DNA of 64,000 nt from Atopsyche davidsoni (taxonomy: Eukaryota > Arthropoda > Insecta > Trichoptera > Hydrobiosidae). The stretch lies in assembly GCA_022113835.1 (NCBI GenBank), contig JAILWY010000002.1, positions 6,674,501 to 6,738,500 of the forward strand, written 5' to 3'. Below the pieces are notes generated by a model. The model worked only from the letters and a program-made list of their open reading frames with translations, did no database searches and was not told where the DNA came from. The position numbers and the translations under genes were made by a program. This document shows, in pieces, positions 23,776-34,779 of the stretch. Each line of letters opens with the position of its first letter. The first letter of the stretch is position 1.

Positions 23776-23901
23776 ATCCAAATAAGAGGCCGGGAACACG
23801 TTATTCCTCGGGCGGACTATCGAACAAAGGCCGGCGTGGGCCGGGGACATCTCACGAGTCAAATTGGATCGCTGAGTGGGCAAACAGGGCGTAACGACGA
23901 C
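23776..23901 (-). CDS. Candidate internal coding exon (minus), product unknown
   Basis: On the minus strand CCTTTCAG is followed by 42 open codons and then the donor GAT|GTAAGTC. The span is exactly 126 nt, beginning and ending in phase 0. Codons such as TCC CCG GCC CAC GCC GGC and GTG TTC CCG GCC are G/C-rich at third positions, although less uniformly than at 7137. The peptide includes REMSPAHAGLCSIVRPRNNV. No domain is recognised. The island around it (about 23600-23930) could instead be a regulatory block with chance splice words. Confidence 0.3.
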
Positions 23902-23934
23902 CTGAAAGGCTATCGCAGATTCCATTTTTGCCAT

Positions 23935-24479
23935 TGTATTGTATTTACTTGTAGTATGAGAAAAAAACAGTTTTATAAAGCCTTAAGTTGCGAGTATCAT
24001 AGCCAAATTTAATGGCAGATTGATGAAGCTTGATAATTATTACGAGTTCATTATACTTATCAAAAAAAAAAAAATACATGTACGCTACGTTATGATTTCA
24101 TAATAGAGCATATCAGTAACTCAACTAAAAAACTTTACATGTTTTTATTTCTTAAAAATTTACTTGATATCTTTAGTATTTGATTATATTCAATAAACGC
24201 TTTTAAGCTTCAGGTCAATATTGCGAAAAAAAATCTTTTGATACTCCTGATATCTTTTATTTCAAGGATTTACATTCGCATCAACAGCGTAATAAATAAA
24301 TAAATATGCAAATATAAAACAAATACGCAAAAATTTCCGGAGAATTATTGGCTATTAATGGGTTTTGTTGTTCTACCGAAAAAAAGCACAAAAAATAAAA
24401 CAAACGAAAAAAACAGTAGCAATATTTCTTCCATTACACAAAAAGTAGACTCAATCGCTAAATAAAAACAAGCAATCCT
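23935..24479. other. AT-rich noncoding, no gene recognised
   Basis: Nothing recognised. Confidence 0.5.
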
Positions 24480-24860
24480 GACTAAGCCACATCTAGGCGG
24501 GGCGGGCCACGTGCGCCGAAACAAAAACAGACTTCGCTTTGATCTCCTTCTCCTTCGATACTCGCCAAATATCACCTTTCAGGAATCCCATCTGCGCCAG
24601 AGGACTGTAATAAGAAATATGTATATTTTTCCATACACATTTCACCCCCCCAGGTGATAAAATATGGATCCATTCTTCCCGCACAAAAGCCTCCCCCGCT
24701 CCCTAATAATAGTGGGCCGGGCAGGGCGATCGGGCGACTTGGCGGGGAGGCCTGTCGGGGCTTTTGTTGGCCCACTTGAAAATCATTTATTATTATTTCT
24801 GCACCCCTGGGTCAAGTGCGCGCGCGAGGGTTGGAATAATAAAAATAGTATTGTTTTTGC
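24480..24860. other. GC-rich island dense in factor sites
   Basis: It carries an E-box CACGTG (24508-24513), a TCF-type CTTTGATC (24537-24544), and two NK2/tinman-type words in opposite orientation, CACTTGA (24773-24779) and TCAAGTG (24812-24818). Frames across it on both strands overlap and none dominates, which fits noncoding DNA. The site mix suggests a developmental enhancer, by inference only. Confidence 0.4.
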
Positions 24861-25559
24861 TGTTTAATTTTGGGGTGAAAAATAAGAAACCGGTATCGTT
24901 ATGTTTTCACTGTTTTGTTTTGCAAAATCAGTTGGAGCTTTCTCTTATAAAGTTATGATAAAAATTAAACGTTCACTGAAATTTGAATCCAACAAAAAAA
25001 AATTGAATATATTTTGATCGTACGATGTTTGAATTAAACAAAAATGCATCGAATAATCTTTTAGGAAGTGAGATGCCTAACAGTTATGAGATACTTTTTT
25101 AGCTTGTGTAATTATAAAATACTTTATCACACATCAAAATCGACAGCTAGAATACAGTTATTTAAAAGTAAGCGAACACTAAATTTATGCATTGAATTAT
25201 AAAATAGGGATTCATTTAACCTTTAATAGGTTATTACACACACTTTATTACTTGGACAATTTTTCAGAATGTCTATTATTATAAAAAAGGCAATGTATTG
25301 TCATGAAATTTTATAAATGAAAACCAGTAGTTTACAAATGTATCCTGCTAACACCATTTTTTTAATATGGTGAGAGCAGTGCGACAAATTTCATATCACT
25401 GCACTCCAGCCACTTAAAAAAAACTCCCATTTTCACAATTCGACGTAACAATGTAGCCGAATTCTCTTTTGATAAAAATTCACATATTTTAAAAAAATAC
25501 TGAAACACGTCAAGCCCTCGCGGAAGCCGTGTGGGTAATTTGACACCGTACATTTTGAT
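24861..25559. other. AT-rich noncoding, no gene recognised
   Basis: Nothing recognised. Confidence 0.5.
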
Positions 25560-25775
25560 ACCGTGTAAGGATGGCTTAATAAAAAAATTACCCGGGATAT
25601 TTTTTACGGGCGAGGCGGTTCGACTCTGCCATTTCTGATATTGAACAATACTGACTCTGCAGAACCCTAATGCGGGGGTGGCTCACGAAAGGGAAAGAAA
25701 GGCCGGCGCGCGAACCTGCGGACGGCAGGGGCGTGCGCCCCCTGCGAAGGGAAAGCGAGCATCAACTGTGAACAT
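25560..25775. other. GC-rich island, left of the ATT tract
   Basis: Very GC-rich from 25660 to 25760 (GGCCGGCGCGCG; GGGGCGTGCGCCCC). It may once have been continuous with the GC block at 26250-26370, with the ATT expansion between them. Confidence 0.3.
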
Positions 25776-25786
25776 TAAATTTAATA

Positions 25787-25850
25787 AAAATTATAAATTA
25801 TTATTTATAAATTATTAAATTAAATTAAATTAAATTATTATTATTATTAA

Positions 25851-25943
<93 letters not shown>

Positions 25944-25985
25944 ATTAAATTATTATTATTTTTTATTAAATTTATAAATTATTAT
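25787..25985. repeat. (ATT)n microsatellite, about 200 bp
   Basis: Compound ATT/AAATT tract with runs of up to about 20 ATT units, broken by AAATTAAATT. It lies between two GC-rich blocks. Confidence 0.95.
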
Positions 25986-26249
25986 TTATTATGTATTTAA
26001 TAAAAATTAAATAAGTAAATCGTAGAAGAATACGTAAATCGTAAAACTTCATTAGAAAACATTATCAAAAAAAATTTTTTTTAAACAAATTCGATCGATT
26101 ACTTTCAATTCGACCTGTCATGACTCCAATTTTTATTCTTTAATTCTTTATTACTATAAATTAGTGTCTGATTTACTAGTTATTCTAAAAAAATATTTTT
26201 TTAATTTTTCAGTGTATTTTTGTGGCAAACAATATTTTTTTTCATAGTT
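25986..26249. other. AT-rich noncoding
   Basis: Ends in ATATTTTTTTTCATAG, an acceptor-like run discussed in the findings. Confidence 0.4.
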
Positions 26250-26370
26250 TTGTCCGGACGCCACTGGAAGGGAGGTGAGCACTATTCGCAGTACCCTCTA
26301 AGGCTGCGCGCCCTCCGCACGAGGCGTTACTGGGGCATGCCGGGCGTGAGGGTGTCGGGTGCCCCACAAC
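26250..26370. other. GC-rich island, right of the ATT tract
   Basis: Contains GAAGGGAG|GTGAGC (donor-like, GT at 26275) and GGCATGCCGGGCGTGAGGG. Short; no frame to trust beyond the 27-nt microexon idea in the findings. Confidence 0.3.
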
Positions 26371-28099
26371 GAACATTTTCAATTTGACACACATACTGAC
26401 AATGAAAATATCATCTTTTATATAAAATAAACATATTCGACATTTTTCTCATCAGCATACTAATTTAATAGTAACCGCACAGAATTTAATAAAAAAAATT
26501 AGAGTGTCATACATGTAGCGGGCTACAGTTAATACACCTGAAATAACATATTGAAGGTAGTTTTACTGTGAAAATTATTTAATAACTCTGAGGTCGGGAA
26601 AATACCTAATATAAATCAAAATAAAGTTAACAATAAATGTAATCAGCTTCGTTTTTATAAAACTTACTAAACTCTCAATAATTCTGAGATTCTTCTAAAA
26701 ATTAAAAGAAAGTCATAGGACAAGTAGAAGATTCAACAAATCCAAAGCACTCCAAATGCTCTGAAAAGATCGAAATGAAGTATCACTCTTCACCTAAATC
26801 TAAAAACCGAAAGGTTTCCAAAACATTAAGCAAGCATGCTTCACAAAAATAATATGTTGGTATCAATTATTAATTTTGAGTGTATGATTGCAACGGGATT
26901 TGACGTAACAATTTTATGTTTCTATTTTCTTCGATCTGTTTTATACACCACGTTTTTGGTCTTACGTTATCATCTCTGAGGGGGTCCCCTATCGATAAAG
27001 TCAGTTTTGCTACGTCATTCCAGGGTCGATGTGTTTTCTTAGAAATATGACGAACATTGATGGCATTTTCGACTTTTTTATTAAAATATCTGCAAGGTAA
27101 CACTTTGATATATTTTAAAGCCTCTTGGATAAAAAAAATATCTAAAAACGTTTTGTGCTTAATTTTCACACACTTGCTATTACATCAAATGAAATTTATT
27201 GATTTATATTTTCATTAAATATTATACATCAACGCTGAAAAAGGCTTTGCTTCACAATTTATATAAAAATTTTATGCGATCACATTTTTGCATTCTAAGT
27301 CTTTATATTCTAAGTTTTAAATTGTTTTTTTTCTTATTAGTTTTAAAACGTCTTGTATTGTAACAATGGAACAATTATTTCGTTTTCTGTGTAATGTAAC
27401 AAATTGAAAACACTGTACGCAAAACTTAGTGGATATCACCCTCTAGCAATGACGCGCGGGCAAGATTGTGTGAAAATATAAATTTAAGCATCCCTGAAAT
27501 CTAGCATATGTATTCGGTGCTTACAATTTACTCAGCGAATATAATTAAGAGGGTTGGTGTGTAAATATGAAGCGTGCGTTAGTAAAACAAGTGAGGGATT
27601 CTCTCCCTCAACTTGTGAGAAGCTCATTAATTAAGCTTAAGAAAACAAAAAGAAATCTAAAACTAAAGAGAATGAGAAAATCATTCCTGGAATTTCTTAA
27701 AACAACTTCCTGGGCACCACAATGCTTTACCGAGTGTTTGCGTTCATGTCAAAACATTTCTGAAAACTACCCTGTATTCCTGAAAACGATCTGATCATTG
27801 ACGAAACCAACTTTTATGACCACTTAGACGTTAGAATATTGAATAACTTTAGCTGTATGCAAAATTACAATTTCGGCAGTTGAAAAAAAATTCTGCCAGC
27901 AAAAAGAGTTCAATGTGATAGCAGTGATTTTTTTTAATAAAAATAATAATGAAATGAAATATTCATTTCGCAAATAACCTGTGTGAGAAGTGAAACGCAG
28001 CTTCCCTGTATTTGGGTCATATTGTGAGTTCTAAATATCGAGTACACAAGCGATTATACAATATAAGTTAATTGCTATGTAAAAGGTACATTATTGCAA
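26371..28099. other. AT-rich noncoding, no gene recognised
   Basis: The 99-codon minus frame 26870-27169 has balanced residues (HRPWNDVAKL...) but no ATG start and no recognisable domain. An imperfect hairpin, CAAGTGAGGGA...TCCCTCAACTTG, lies at about 27588-27616. Confidence 0.4.
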
Positions 28100-28420
28100 G
28101 CCGAGTAATTTTAAAAGGGAAGAAATAATCACGCAAGGGTCCGTAGACCGCGTCGTTTACAGCCCTAATAAAGAAGTACAACGGCGGGCCGGGGGCAGTA
28201 ACCGCAGATCGAAAAGGCATTAAACAAATCTTACCCCACCGCGACCGGAGACACTAAACACCGAAAGGGTCTGCGAAGCACCCGGGAATTGATTAAAATT
28301 TAAATTCGAATACGTACGTGACCTCCCCGCGATCCTGGAAGCGGAAGAAAAATCGAGAAAAATCGTATTCACTTGCTATGAAACGTGAACGATATTCTTT
28401 CTCAAATTTAAGCAGACACG
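28100..28420. other. GC-rich island, candidate regulatory block
   Basis: CpG-rich with TTTACAGCCCTAATAAAG, GCATTAAACAAATC and GGGAATTGATTAAAATTTAAATT homeodomain-like words. No frame. Confidence 0.35.
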
Positions 28421-28660
28421 TGAAGCTTAAACTCGACACAGTTCAGTAATTTTATTGAAGCTAATATGAAGTACAATAGTTAAATCGAAGCTAAAATCTT
28501 GACACAGAAAATTAGTTGTACCAAATCAACCGCGATATAATACAGTAGTTATATCAAAGCCTAAATCACTACTTAGTGCTTTGCTTACATTGAAACTAAA
28601 ATTCCGACATAGTGCAGTAGTTATAACAAAGCTAAAAACGCGACACGCAGCAGTTACAAC
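28421..28660 (+). repeat. Degenerate minisatellite, about 7 units of 30-38 bp
   Basis: Successive units share the pattern GAAGCTAAAATC, then CGACACAG, then CAGTAGTTATA: for example GAAGCTTAAACTCGACACAG at 28422, GAAGCTAAAATCTTGACACA at 28487, GAAACTAAAATTCCGACATA at 28590 and AAAGCTAAAAACGCGACACG at 28628. Unit length and sequence vary, so it is an old array. Confidence 0.65.
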
Positions 28661-29029
28661 ACTTGTTTACCAAGCGTGGAGTCCCGGGCTTGAAATCGAT
28701 TTAAGCAAAAAGTTTTATCACTTAAAATTTTAGATCCAATAACAATTGGCTGATATTAAAAACGGCATAAGACCGTATGGAAAATTCTAGGGATGAAAAT
28801 ACATATGTGAGATATTATGAAAGATTCGGACTTATGAGATCCCAAAAGTGCAAAATATAAGTACTTATTGAACAATGTTTGTTTTAAAATATTTTAGTAA
28901 TAGAAAACACAATTTCTGTATTTAGTTAAAAAAAAACGTATTCGAAGTTTTTTTGACTACGTTTTTTTTTCCTTTCTCATTACAAGTAATTCATTAAAGT
29001 AACTTGGATATCTGTACGTAGCTGTTATA
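28661..29029. other. AT-rich noncoding
   Basis: Nothing recognised. Confidence 0.45.
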
Positions 29030-29310
29030 GCACGCTGGGTTCGAGTTAGTAGGTACGGCTGGAATAATTTAGACCGAAAGTTGGAGTGCCGGCTGTGTTT
29101 TATCAGCCAGTCGGCGGATGTACGTGTGAGCAGCCGCACGAAGCAGGCTAAGTCGCCCGTTGATTCAGACGCCGAGAAGTGCCATTTAAGCAGTCATAAA
29201 CGTATGCGAATTACTAATGTCATTGGGTAAATATTTCGACGTCTCAATAATATACGGACGAAACTCGCAGCTAGCGCGACCGTGTAGTGTGAGTTTGAAA
29301 ACTCGTGATT
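29030..29310. other. GC-richer island, candidate regulatory block
   Basis: CpG-rich. GGGTTCGAGTT near 29037 resembles a B box, but its A-box spacing is wrong. A donor-like GTGAGTTT at 29290 lacks a supported exon. Confidence 0.3.
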
Positions 29311-30689
29311 GTTAATTATTACCCCCACCCGACATACATGCGCCTCAAAAACAAAATAGTACTCTACGTATAAAGAGCGACTTTTTACCCTATAGATGAC
29401 TCATAAATCAACAACGTACCCTAAAGTCTGACCAAGTGTTTCCACATCATCTCATCGTCATCTCTAATGAATTAATAAATATATAAATTAAATCTATAAC
29501 CTTAATGAAATGTGCCGTTATTGAATTATATGTTATAATTCAACATTATAAATACATAATGTGATTTAACGTATAACTGTTTAAAGCGATTCCTGTGCCT
29601 ACATAAAGACGTGTTTATTCGTTAATAAATATAAAGCTACCGTTTGCCATCCTTACTGGGTAATACGAGATCTTAATTATCTCATAAATATATACGAATA
29701 TCCCAAATCTTCACATAACATTTCCGTTTTATTTTGAGCAACATAATTTCATCCCGAGTACACGTGTAACATCAAAAATCTACGCCATACTTTATTCATC
29801 ATCGGAGCTACCGATGTATAATTCACTGTCACTATTACCACCAGCATAGGCTCTTTGGGTGCATTAGATAGAAAAATTATGGCTATGAAGTTAAAAAATA
29901 AATATTATTTGAACTTGTGACGTCATTAGCTAATTATTAAAGTTACGCTTACTAACAATTTAGATCAAACGTCTTTATTTTATTTTCCTTATCACATTAT
30001 TAGAGATATAATATCTAAATAGTGATCATCATGTTTTTTTCGAAGTTATGATATGATATTTTATTTTATTTTATCCTAATTTTATAAACAGGGTGTATAA
30101 GAACTCAGATATGTGAGAACAAATGCCGGCGAACGTAAGCTCAATCTACGTAATCTTTGTCAGTCAAAAATGTTTGAAATCATGAAAAGACGCTAACATT
30201 TGCATACAATTCATTTATAAACAAGCTCAATTATTTTAAAATCATATTAAAGCATATATCTTCCTCAAATTTCTATTTATATTACTTTTCATGTAAACGC
30301 AAGAAACCTGTCTATCCGGATTCAAAATTAGGAGCCTTTGGTTACAGCTTTACTCAAGGGTATTTCATCAATAAGCTTTCAGACCATCTATAATTACAAT
30401 ATTCTCTGATAAATATAGAAAATATGAAATCAAATTAAAAATAAAATTACCTAGCAGTAAAATCATCAATCAAATATAATTCGTCGAATGTATATCAATC
30501 CAGATGCAGTGAGATGTTAAATGAATTTTCAATTATTAGTGAAAATTGCGACGCTTATTTTTTTATGAATAAGAATGAAAGATGTGCGTTATATTTATAT
30601 GGCAAATAATAGTACGAGATTCTTCGAGGCGAGTCTTAAAACTGGATCGGAATTGCAAAATCGTTACATAAAACATAAACCAAAAAAAA
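29311..30689. other. AT-rich noncoding, no gene recognised
   Basis: Nothing recognised. Confidence 0.5.
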
Positions 30690-31060
30690 AAACCCCTGTA
30701 AATACGGCACTCACCGCTGCCTCGTGTTTTTCCCAAAATTACGGCTGTTTTATAACTTTCCCGCCGATGGTCTTTTTATTGATGCAGAGTTAACGGCTCC
30801 TTAATTGCAGCAATAAATTTCGCAGGAACGTATTAAGGACAGCCGATGAGCCTGCACTTTCCGCTCTCCTAGGCGGAGGCCTGTCGTGAAATTGCGCAGT
30901 TGACATTTTTTTTGCCCCAAGCATAGGCGAGTCCCGCGCCTATGGTTTCGTTCTCTTCTCACGCTTTTTTGTTTACTTGTTTGCGCCGATTTCGCTTGCC
31001 TAAGCGACTTTTAATATTTTTTTCCAATTCATGTCGGGAAAAACCTAGACCTAATATATT
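30690..31060. other. GC-richer island with posterior-Hox-like words
   Basis: TTTTATAACTTT, TTTTTATTGATG and GCAATAAATTTCG (30748-30822) are Abd-B/caudal-like target words, with CTCCTTAATTGCAG among them. A minus-strand GCG|GTGAGTGCC looks like a donor, but every frame before it holds a stop. Regulatory reading preferred. Confidence 0.35.
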
Positions 31061-31189
31061 TATGGGTGGGGCAATTTTTATCTATTTGTATGGTTAGAGT
31101 ATTTTTATGTTTGTGAGGCTTAATTCAGATTATAAATCGCGTTTAACTCGTTTGTATCTGTGAAGTACAATTAGACTGCACTCATGCCA
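31061..31189. other. AT-rich spacer
   Basis: Nothing recognised. Confidence 0.4.
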
Positions 31190-31440
31190 TAAATTACAGT
31201 GCAGCGACCGCAGGGCCACAAGTGGGTCAGCCGTCCGCCCGTCGCGTCCTAGACGCCGCTGAGACTAGCGAATTCAAAGGTTATAAGATATTCAGTCTCG
31301 TCTGGAATTGCGACCATCTGATGACGTAGTGTCGCTGCAGCTGTCGCCGGCGACACGTACCTGGACCTCGGGCCGGCGCACCCTGCGCGCGCGCTCAAAG
31401 TCAAGTCAGGTTCAGGGGAAATAACACTAGTGTGAAATAA
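31190..31440. other. GC-rich island, candidate regulatory block
   Basis: CpG-rich, with GCCGGCGACAC and GCGCGCGCGC. The minus strand has CAG|GTACGT at about 31367 and an acceptor-like CACACTAG about 70 bp upstream with one open phase; too weak to call an exon. Confidence 0.3.
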
Positions 31441-31601
31441 AGCTGTGTGAAATACCGTATCATCAAGTTTTTTTATAGAAAGACATTAAAAATATTGTTG
31501 TTTTAGAGTTTTATCCATGTCCATGTAATTCTATTCCGTTCGACATTTAGACAAAGACATGTGAAACATCGAAGAACATGACAACAACAAAAACATTTTA
31601 G

Positions 31602-31900
31602 AAACAACCACGAGTTGAAAAATAATAAGTCGAACATTTCCCCGTTGTTGGGACTGCATTATAACTGATGAGGCATATCTTCGAGAGCGTAGACCAGCTC
31701 CGGTAAAGTTGGCCGCTGGTCTATTTGGGTGGCGTGGTCAACTCTTGGAAGGAGTCCTCCGAGCCGGCGGGCTGATGGAAGTCCCTGGTGATTTGTGGCG
31801 CACCGGGGCGGCGCTCAGGTCAGACGCGAAGATTGCGGCACCAGCAAGCCGAAATACACGCCCCGAAATGCAATCGGAACATTCCAGAAACAACGTTTGA
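31602..31900 (+). CDS. Candidate terminal coding exon, product unknown
   Basis: ACATTTTAG (AG at 31600-31601) begins an open frame that runs through AT-rich and then GC-rich sequence to TGA at 31898-31900, about 99 codons. The GC-rich half reads like ordinary protein (LAAGLFGWRGQLLEGVL...; MEVPGDLWRTG). The frame is open over both compositions, which is less expected by chance than a frame confined to a GC-rich island. No domain is recognised and no nearby polyadenylation signal stands out. It could be chance or a decayed exon. Confidence 0.3.
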
Positions 31901-33190
31901 CTCCTAATATGTTTGTAAATGTTGCTATAAAATATTTAAAAAACAACACCACCAGCACAACACCAGTAAAGTTCTCAAAGCATTTTGTTAAAGTATAAAA
32001 CTCCAAATATGCTAAATTCTTGTAGTTTCGTAATTTGTCAGTTAACGTTTTTGCTCAAGTATTAAAAATGATATTTTTAAAACAAATAAATCTTTGTTTG
32101 CGTTAACAAACTAATAAAAGAAACCTTGATCTTATTTTTTATTATTTGAAACAGAAGTTTCACAATGTGTGTTACCAGACAGAACGGGTGTACATATTTT
32201 GATTATCGTATTACATTTTCTGTTAAGTTGTATTTTTCGAAATATCAAATAAAGTCTACTGCGGCTGATTGTCAATTTCTAAAATCTATGGATAATGAGG
32301 CATTGGAAAAAAAGCTTATATTGATGCATAATTTGCACCTGTGGGTGGCAGTTGAGAGTAAAGCTAAATTGGTAAAGACTCAGGAAAAATATATGATAAA
32401 TGAGATGGTCAAAAACTCCATCTGAGGAGTGTAAATTGTTGTGGAAAATAATTAATTTTCAAAAAAATAATTTTCTTGAAATTTAGTCAAATATTGTAAT
32501 CATCCAAGTTTGCACATGGTAGCACTGGTGTATTCAACCCCAGCCTGGTGGTGTAGGAGGCTCTGAGTTCATGCGACTGTGTACTCGACGTCATCTGTAT
32601 GAACGGTTCCAGGAGCGACCGACCGGAGAAAGTGAACAGAATATTCCATTTGACGTCCAATCACTGTTTGCCAATACGACGCATCAATTCTGTTCCGGGA
32701 AAGGATTAATTTATTCCAATTTACAATTCTGCTTTTGGATATGGCGTAAAACTTTTTTGAGGATAAAATATTCATTCTCTATCCACACAGATATCTGTTC
32801 TGGCGTGGTTTTTTACTTAAAATCTATTATTTAATATAATTAAATCCTCTTCACATATGAACATGAACATACATGCATATGAACATGAACATAAAATAAA
32901 TAAGTGCCCATGTATTTATAATATTTTAAATCTGTCATCCCTGAATAACAAATAGTACATTTAAAAAAATATATTCTGTAGCTATTGAACTTAAAAAAAC
33001 CTCTAAGAAAGTACGTTCACACTAAGATTCTGAAAGCTCTAAAAAGCTCTAAATGAGATGGGTTGAGGTAGTAAAAGATCGACGGGTTTGTAACCAGGTC
33101 AAATAACACATCTCAGATTTATAATTTATTATATATTAAATTGACCCGTAAAGTTTACCCTGAAAAAACCATGAACAGACAAACACATAG
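31901..33190. other. Mixed noncoding, no gene recognised
   Basis: 32500-32720 is GC-richer with overlapping frames on both strands and no domain. CATATGAACATGAACATA occurs twice in direct repeat at 32856-32900. Confidence 0.4.
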
Positions 33191-33194
33191 TCAC

Positions 33195-33250
33195 TGAGAG
33201 GGTCACCATACTTCTCTGAGGAGAAAAGGCACTTGAAGAAGAAGATATAT
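33195..33250 (+). mobile_element. LINE 3'-end relic
   Basis: GGTCACCATACTTCTCTGAGGAG then AAAAGGCACTTGAAGAAGAAGA matches the tails at 6385, 50625 and 58850 (minus). Confidence 0.4.
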
Positions 33251-33933
33251 TATAATTCATGTATACTGATATTAGTAAGGGACATTAAACTCGAGCAAAA
33301 TTACATTTAATAGTTCATAAAAATATTTACTGAGGAAACTTTACCATGAATTTAATAATAGTACTAACAAATAATATACTTCAGCTGTCCACAGGCAAAA
33401 CCTTAATTTTCAAACTATATCCATTATTTTCCCTGAAATATCCCCGAGCTCCATTGTTGAAACCGATTTTGATAATATCCGCAATTGACATGGCGTTAAT
33501 GTGCGTTCTTGCAGTAAGAAAACTAGTTAATGCAATTATATGGAAGTCGTATAATTAAAATATTGTATGCTTGAGTTCCATAGAAGACATTCCAAACTTC
33601 AAAGCGAGTCTTAGCGAGTTAAAATATTACTTACGAGTATGTTGCAGTTTTAAATGAGAGTAAATTGGAATTAACCCAGATGAGAGAGGATTCATTTCTA
33701 AGTTTTCTAAATACTTGCAACTGCGTCTTCGAGGATTATATGCCGACATTAAAATAAAAAAAAAACTTAATAATAATACGGTTTTTGTATATATATTTTA
33801 TAATGGTATACTTTTAAGGTTCATATTGTAATAATTTAAATTAAGCATTCAGATATGTCTATAGGCGATTTTTTGTGAAATGCATTGATGCTTTTATACC
33901 TATACTTTGTCATTACGTACTAGTACGTCATCC
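33251..33933. other. AT-rich noncoding, no gene recognised
   Basis: Nothing recognised. The 70-codon plus frame 33346-33558 has a hydrophobic composition expected by chance. Confidence 0.45.
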
Positions 33934-34708
33934 TTAAGAGCCGTGATACCAAAATCGAGTTTTTTGACCATTTGCTTGTACCTATTGCGAAAAATCGAAG
34001 AAAGTTAGATACATTTTTTCTTCTACTACCATTTTTATTTTTATTTATTATAATTTACTTTTGATATGATAAATATGTGTTTTTCCGATTGAAGTTTCGG
34101 TATTGGAGTTTTGCGATGTTCCTGTTCCAAGAATCGCCATTTCGCCAGGTAATGGACTGCCTCTGGTGTGCCAACCAGACACCAGAGGCAGTCCAATCGT
34201 GTCATTCAACTAATTTAATTGTGACTTTATTTTGCTATGTCGAAAGATGATTTTTTTACGGAGTATTGAGAAAACTATAAATTATATTTATTTATTATTT
34301 AATTAACGTCCATTTTCAGGGTAAAATAAAATCTTAAAGATGTTGAAAAATTGGATAAAATGACGACTTTCAAAACCAAAGTTTGTTAAAGTTTTTTTTT
34401 TTTAAATTTTCAAACTAATTCTAACAGAAGGGTTTATAATTAATCTTTTAATTCCAATTGAAAAAAAGAGTCATAAATGTTAAGGATTCTTGGAACAGGA
34501 ACATCGCAAAACTCCAATCCCGAAACTTCAATCGGAAAAACACATATTTATCATATCAAAAGTAAATTATAAGAAATAAAAATGGGAGTAGAAGAAAAAA
34601 TGTATCTAACTTTCTGCATTTAAATTTTTTTGATTGGTGCAGTCGACTTTTCGCAATAGGTACAAAAGCAAATGGTCAAAAAACTCGATTTCGGTATCAC
34701 GGCTCTTA
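33934..34708. mobile_element. TTAA-flanked foldback element (long inverted repeat)
   Basis: TTAA at 33934-33937 and 34705-34708 flank perfect 13-bp termini (GAGCCGTGATACC and its complement). From these, arms of about 198 bp (33938-34135) and 220 bp (34485-34704) pair at roughly 95% identity; the right arm has about 25 bp that the left lacks. The core (about 34196-34480) matches the related element at 37803-38400, which has no left arm, so this copy arose by inverted duplication of the right end. TTAA target duplication is typical of piggyBac and Sola3 types. It is non-autonomous, with no transposase. A transcript would fold into a long duplex and could feed siRNA production. Confidence 0.85.
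34153..34195. repeat. Perfect 17-bp hairpin with 9-nt loop
   Basis: TGGACTGCCTCTGGTGT (34153-34169) is exactly complementary to 34179-34195 around the loop GCCAACCAG. It lies between the left arm and the core of the foldback element, where the related copy has no such sequence. Confidence 0.9.
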
Positions 34709-34779
34709 AGAGTAGTTTTATACAATAATACATATCTTGTAAAATAGGTGAACATCGTATTATATATCTCTCTATTAGC
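34709..34779. other. AT-rich spacer
   Basis: Nothing recognised. Confidence 0.4.

Noticed and set aside
26870..27169. 99-codon minus frame with HRPWNDVAKL
   Set aside because: Looks protein-like but has a GTG start only, no neighbours and no recognised family; a retroelement relic could not be shown.
27588..27616. Imperfect hairpin CAAGTGAGGGA/TCCCTCAACTTG as a microRNA
   Set aside because: Stem of about 11 bp with a bulge is too short for a precursor.
29020..29055. tRNA-like GTAGCTGTTATAGCACG...GGGTTCGAGTT
   Set aside because: The B-box-like word lies too close to the A-box-like word for a tRNA head, and no body follows.
30700..30790. Minus-strand exon ending GCG|GTGAGTGCC
   Set aside because: All three frames before the donor contain stops within about 20 codons.
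33064..33072. let-7 seed-like TGAGGTAGT
   Set aside because: Only nine bases match, the rest of the mature sequence differs, and no complementary arm lies nearby to form a precursor hairpin.
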